In this document: positions 3,974-5,041 of the stretch, piece by piece
Layout: each line of letters begins with the position of its first letter
Numbering within the stretch: position 1 is the first letter of the stretch
NCBI GenBank assembly: GCA_022567055.1
Contig: JADFHU010000480.1
Coordinates: 1 to 5,041 of the forward strand
Source: Planctomycetota bacterium
Lineage (GTDB): Bacteria > Planctomycetota > Phycisphaerae > Sedimentisphaerales > Anaerobacaceae
Direction: 5' to 3'
Length of the DNA stretch: 5,041 nt
Notes under the pieces: generated by a model
Database searches by the model: none
What the model was told of the DNA's origin: nothing
The model's input: the letters and a program-made list of their open reading frames with translations, nothing else
Made by a program: the position numbers and the translations under genes

Positions 3974-5041
3974 ATGATGACGCTTCTTCCAAAAAGTTCT
4001 ACACCTACAAATATGCAACCAAAGGGTCTATCTTTCAACCATCTCTTTTGTTGCCTGGCGCTCGGTTGTTCACTGGTCGTCGGGGCCGGCCTGCCAGGGG
4101 AATTCTCCGGTGAGCTGGGGATGGAGGCACGCGGCTTTCCCCAGCGAGGCGCGTTCGGGAACACGGACAGGGCGGACTTCTCGGTCACCCTGCAACCCGA
4201 ATACGTGGTGGCGTGGGAAGAGGACCGGAAAGTCGTGACCTTTGAACCCTTTGTCCGCTGGAGTAGCCTCGATGATGACCGTAGCCATGCCGACATCCGG
4301 GAATTGAGCTTTGTTGGAAGTTGGGAGCTTATCGAGCTTCGTCTGGGAATCAGTAAGGTGTTCTGGGGCGTCACCGAGAGCCAGCATCTGGTCGATGTGA
4401 TCAATCAGACCGACCTCGTCGAGAATCCCGATGGCGAAGACAAACTGGGTCAACCCATGGTCAACGCTGTCTACGTGAGTGACTTCGGCAACTTTGAGTT
4501 TTTTCTGCTCCCCTACTTCCGGGAACGCACCTTCGCCGGGACGGAGGGACGCCTGCGAGGAAACCCGGTCATATCGAACGATCCCATCTACCTCAGTGAC
4601 GAGGGCCAAACACACATCGATGGGGCCTTTCGCTGGTCGCACTACCTCGGCGGACTGGAGTGGGGGATCGCCTACTTCGATGGTACCGACCGCGAACCGG
4701 GTTTCCGGCCAGGCCCGGGAGGTTCCACACTGCAGCCCGTCTACGGTCAAGCCGAACAATGGGGCCTGGAACTCCAATACGTAATTGGCGATTGGCTGCT
4801 TAAGGGAGAGGCGCTTGCAAAAGACAGCACCGTAAATGGTAACTACTGGGCCACCGTCGCCGGCTTCGAATATACCTTTGCCAATATCCACCAGGGCATG
4901 GACATCGGCGTCCTCTACGAGTGGCTCTACGATGACCGCGGCGTTGCCGCCGCCAGCGGGTTGGACAACGCCTCCTTCGGCGGTACCCGTATCGCCCTCA
5001 ACGACGAGAATTCTACGGAGCTTCTCCTGGGAGGCTTCATC
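3974..5041 (+). CDS. Outer-membrane beta-barrel (porin-like) protein, partial at right edge
   Basis: A frame of 356 codons stays open to the end of the window. Near the N-terminus a Sec signal peptide is visible: positive residue Lys17, then hydrophobic LFCCLALGCSLVVGAG (24-39), with likely cleavage after Ala38. The mature part alternates aromatic and polar residues in short strands separated by Asp/Gly/Asn-rich turns, for example VTFEPFVRWSSL, FEFFLLPYFRERTF and HIDGAFRWSHYLGG, as expected for a beta-barrel. A distinctive block SKVFWGVTESQHLVDVINQT lies at 127-146. I recall it from conserved uncharacterised outer-membrane proteins of Gram-negative bacteria but cannot name a family. Possible starts are ATG at 3947, 3974, 3977 and 4013; 4013 gives the tidiest signal peptide, and 3974 has a weak AGG 10 bases upstream. 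None has a strong ribosome binding site. It is transcribed away from priA. Transport substrate unknown. Confidence 0.8.
   Translation, partial: MMTLLPKSSTPTNMQPKGLSFNHLFCCLALGCSLVVGAGLPGEFSGELGMEARGFPQRGAFGNTDRADFSVTLQPEYVVAWEEDRKVVTFEPFVRWSSLDDDRSHADIRELSFVGSWELIELRLGISKVFWGVTESQHLVDVINQTDLVENPDGEDKLGQPMVNAVYVSDFGNFEFFLLPYFRERTFAGTEGRLRGNPVISNDPIYLSDEGQTHIDGAFRWSHYLGGLEWGIAYFDGTDREPGFRPGPGGSTLQPVYGQAEQWGLELQYVIGDWLLKGEALAKDSTVNGNYWATVAGFEYTFANIHQGMDIGVLYEWLYDDRGVAAASGLDNASFGGTRIALNDENSTELLLGGFI

Noticed and set aside
4070..4891. 273-codon open frame on the minus strand opposite the outer-membrane protein gene
   Set aside because: The plus frame has a signal peptide, barrel-like strands and a conserved-looking block over the same bases and is open throughout 1068 bases. 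The minus frame shows no recognisable domain, so it is a shadow.
1..5041. CRISPR array, tRNA or rRNA genes, insertion sequence or integrase
   Set aside because: No regularly spaced repeats with unique spacers, no tRNA-like cloverleaf or rRNA segment noticed, and no transposase or recombinase motif in any frame.

Overview
The window is a mostly minus-strand bacterial segment. It is dominated by a broken copy of priA (primosomal helicase, replication restart), with a small toxin-antitoxin cassette behind it and the start of an outer-membrane protein gene diverging to the right. The outer-membrane protein points to a Gram-negative cell. Intergenic CCACAGAGG-type repeats and GC-rich priA codons fit several environmental lineages (Proteobacteria or the PVC/Kiritimatiellota group); I cannot place it more closely.

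Layout, left to right. Positions 34 to about 218 (minus) hold a detached, degenerate second copy of the last ~55 codons of priA. Positions 240-1090 (minus) hold a three-gene cassette: an unrecognised small protein, then an MntA-type nucleotidyltransferase antitoxin (GSx10DxD), then a HepT-type HEPN toxin (Rx4HxY). The three genes overlap head-to-tail. Positions 1236-3604 (minus) hold priA with its full helicase motif set and eight zinc cysteines, split by a one-base loss near 2366-2372. Positions 3605-3973 are an intergenic region with no convincing gene. It is packed with short perfect hairpins, several built around a CCGAAGG/CCTTCGG core, and with a CCACAGAGG/CCTCTGTGG dispersed repeat. From about 3974 to the window end (plus) there is an open frame for a signal-peptide-bearing, beta-barrel-like outer-membrane protein, truncated by the window edge.

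The most interesting structure is that the HepT/MntA cassette lies between two direct copies of the priA 3' end, spaced exactly 1202 bp apart. The two copies differ in 19 of 147 aligned bases, 17 of them at third codon positions, and they share a 44-base identical core. This looks like insertion into the 3' end of priA with restoration of the coding end by a diverged copy, as integrative elements do at gene 3' ends. No integrase is visible here.

Working picture: a chromosomal housekeeping locus (priA) has been used as a landing site for a defence or stress toxin-antitoxin module. Whether priA is truly broken or carries a sequencing error cannot be settled from this sequence alone.
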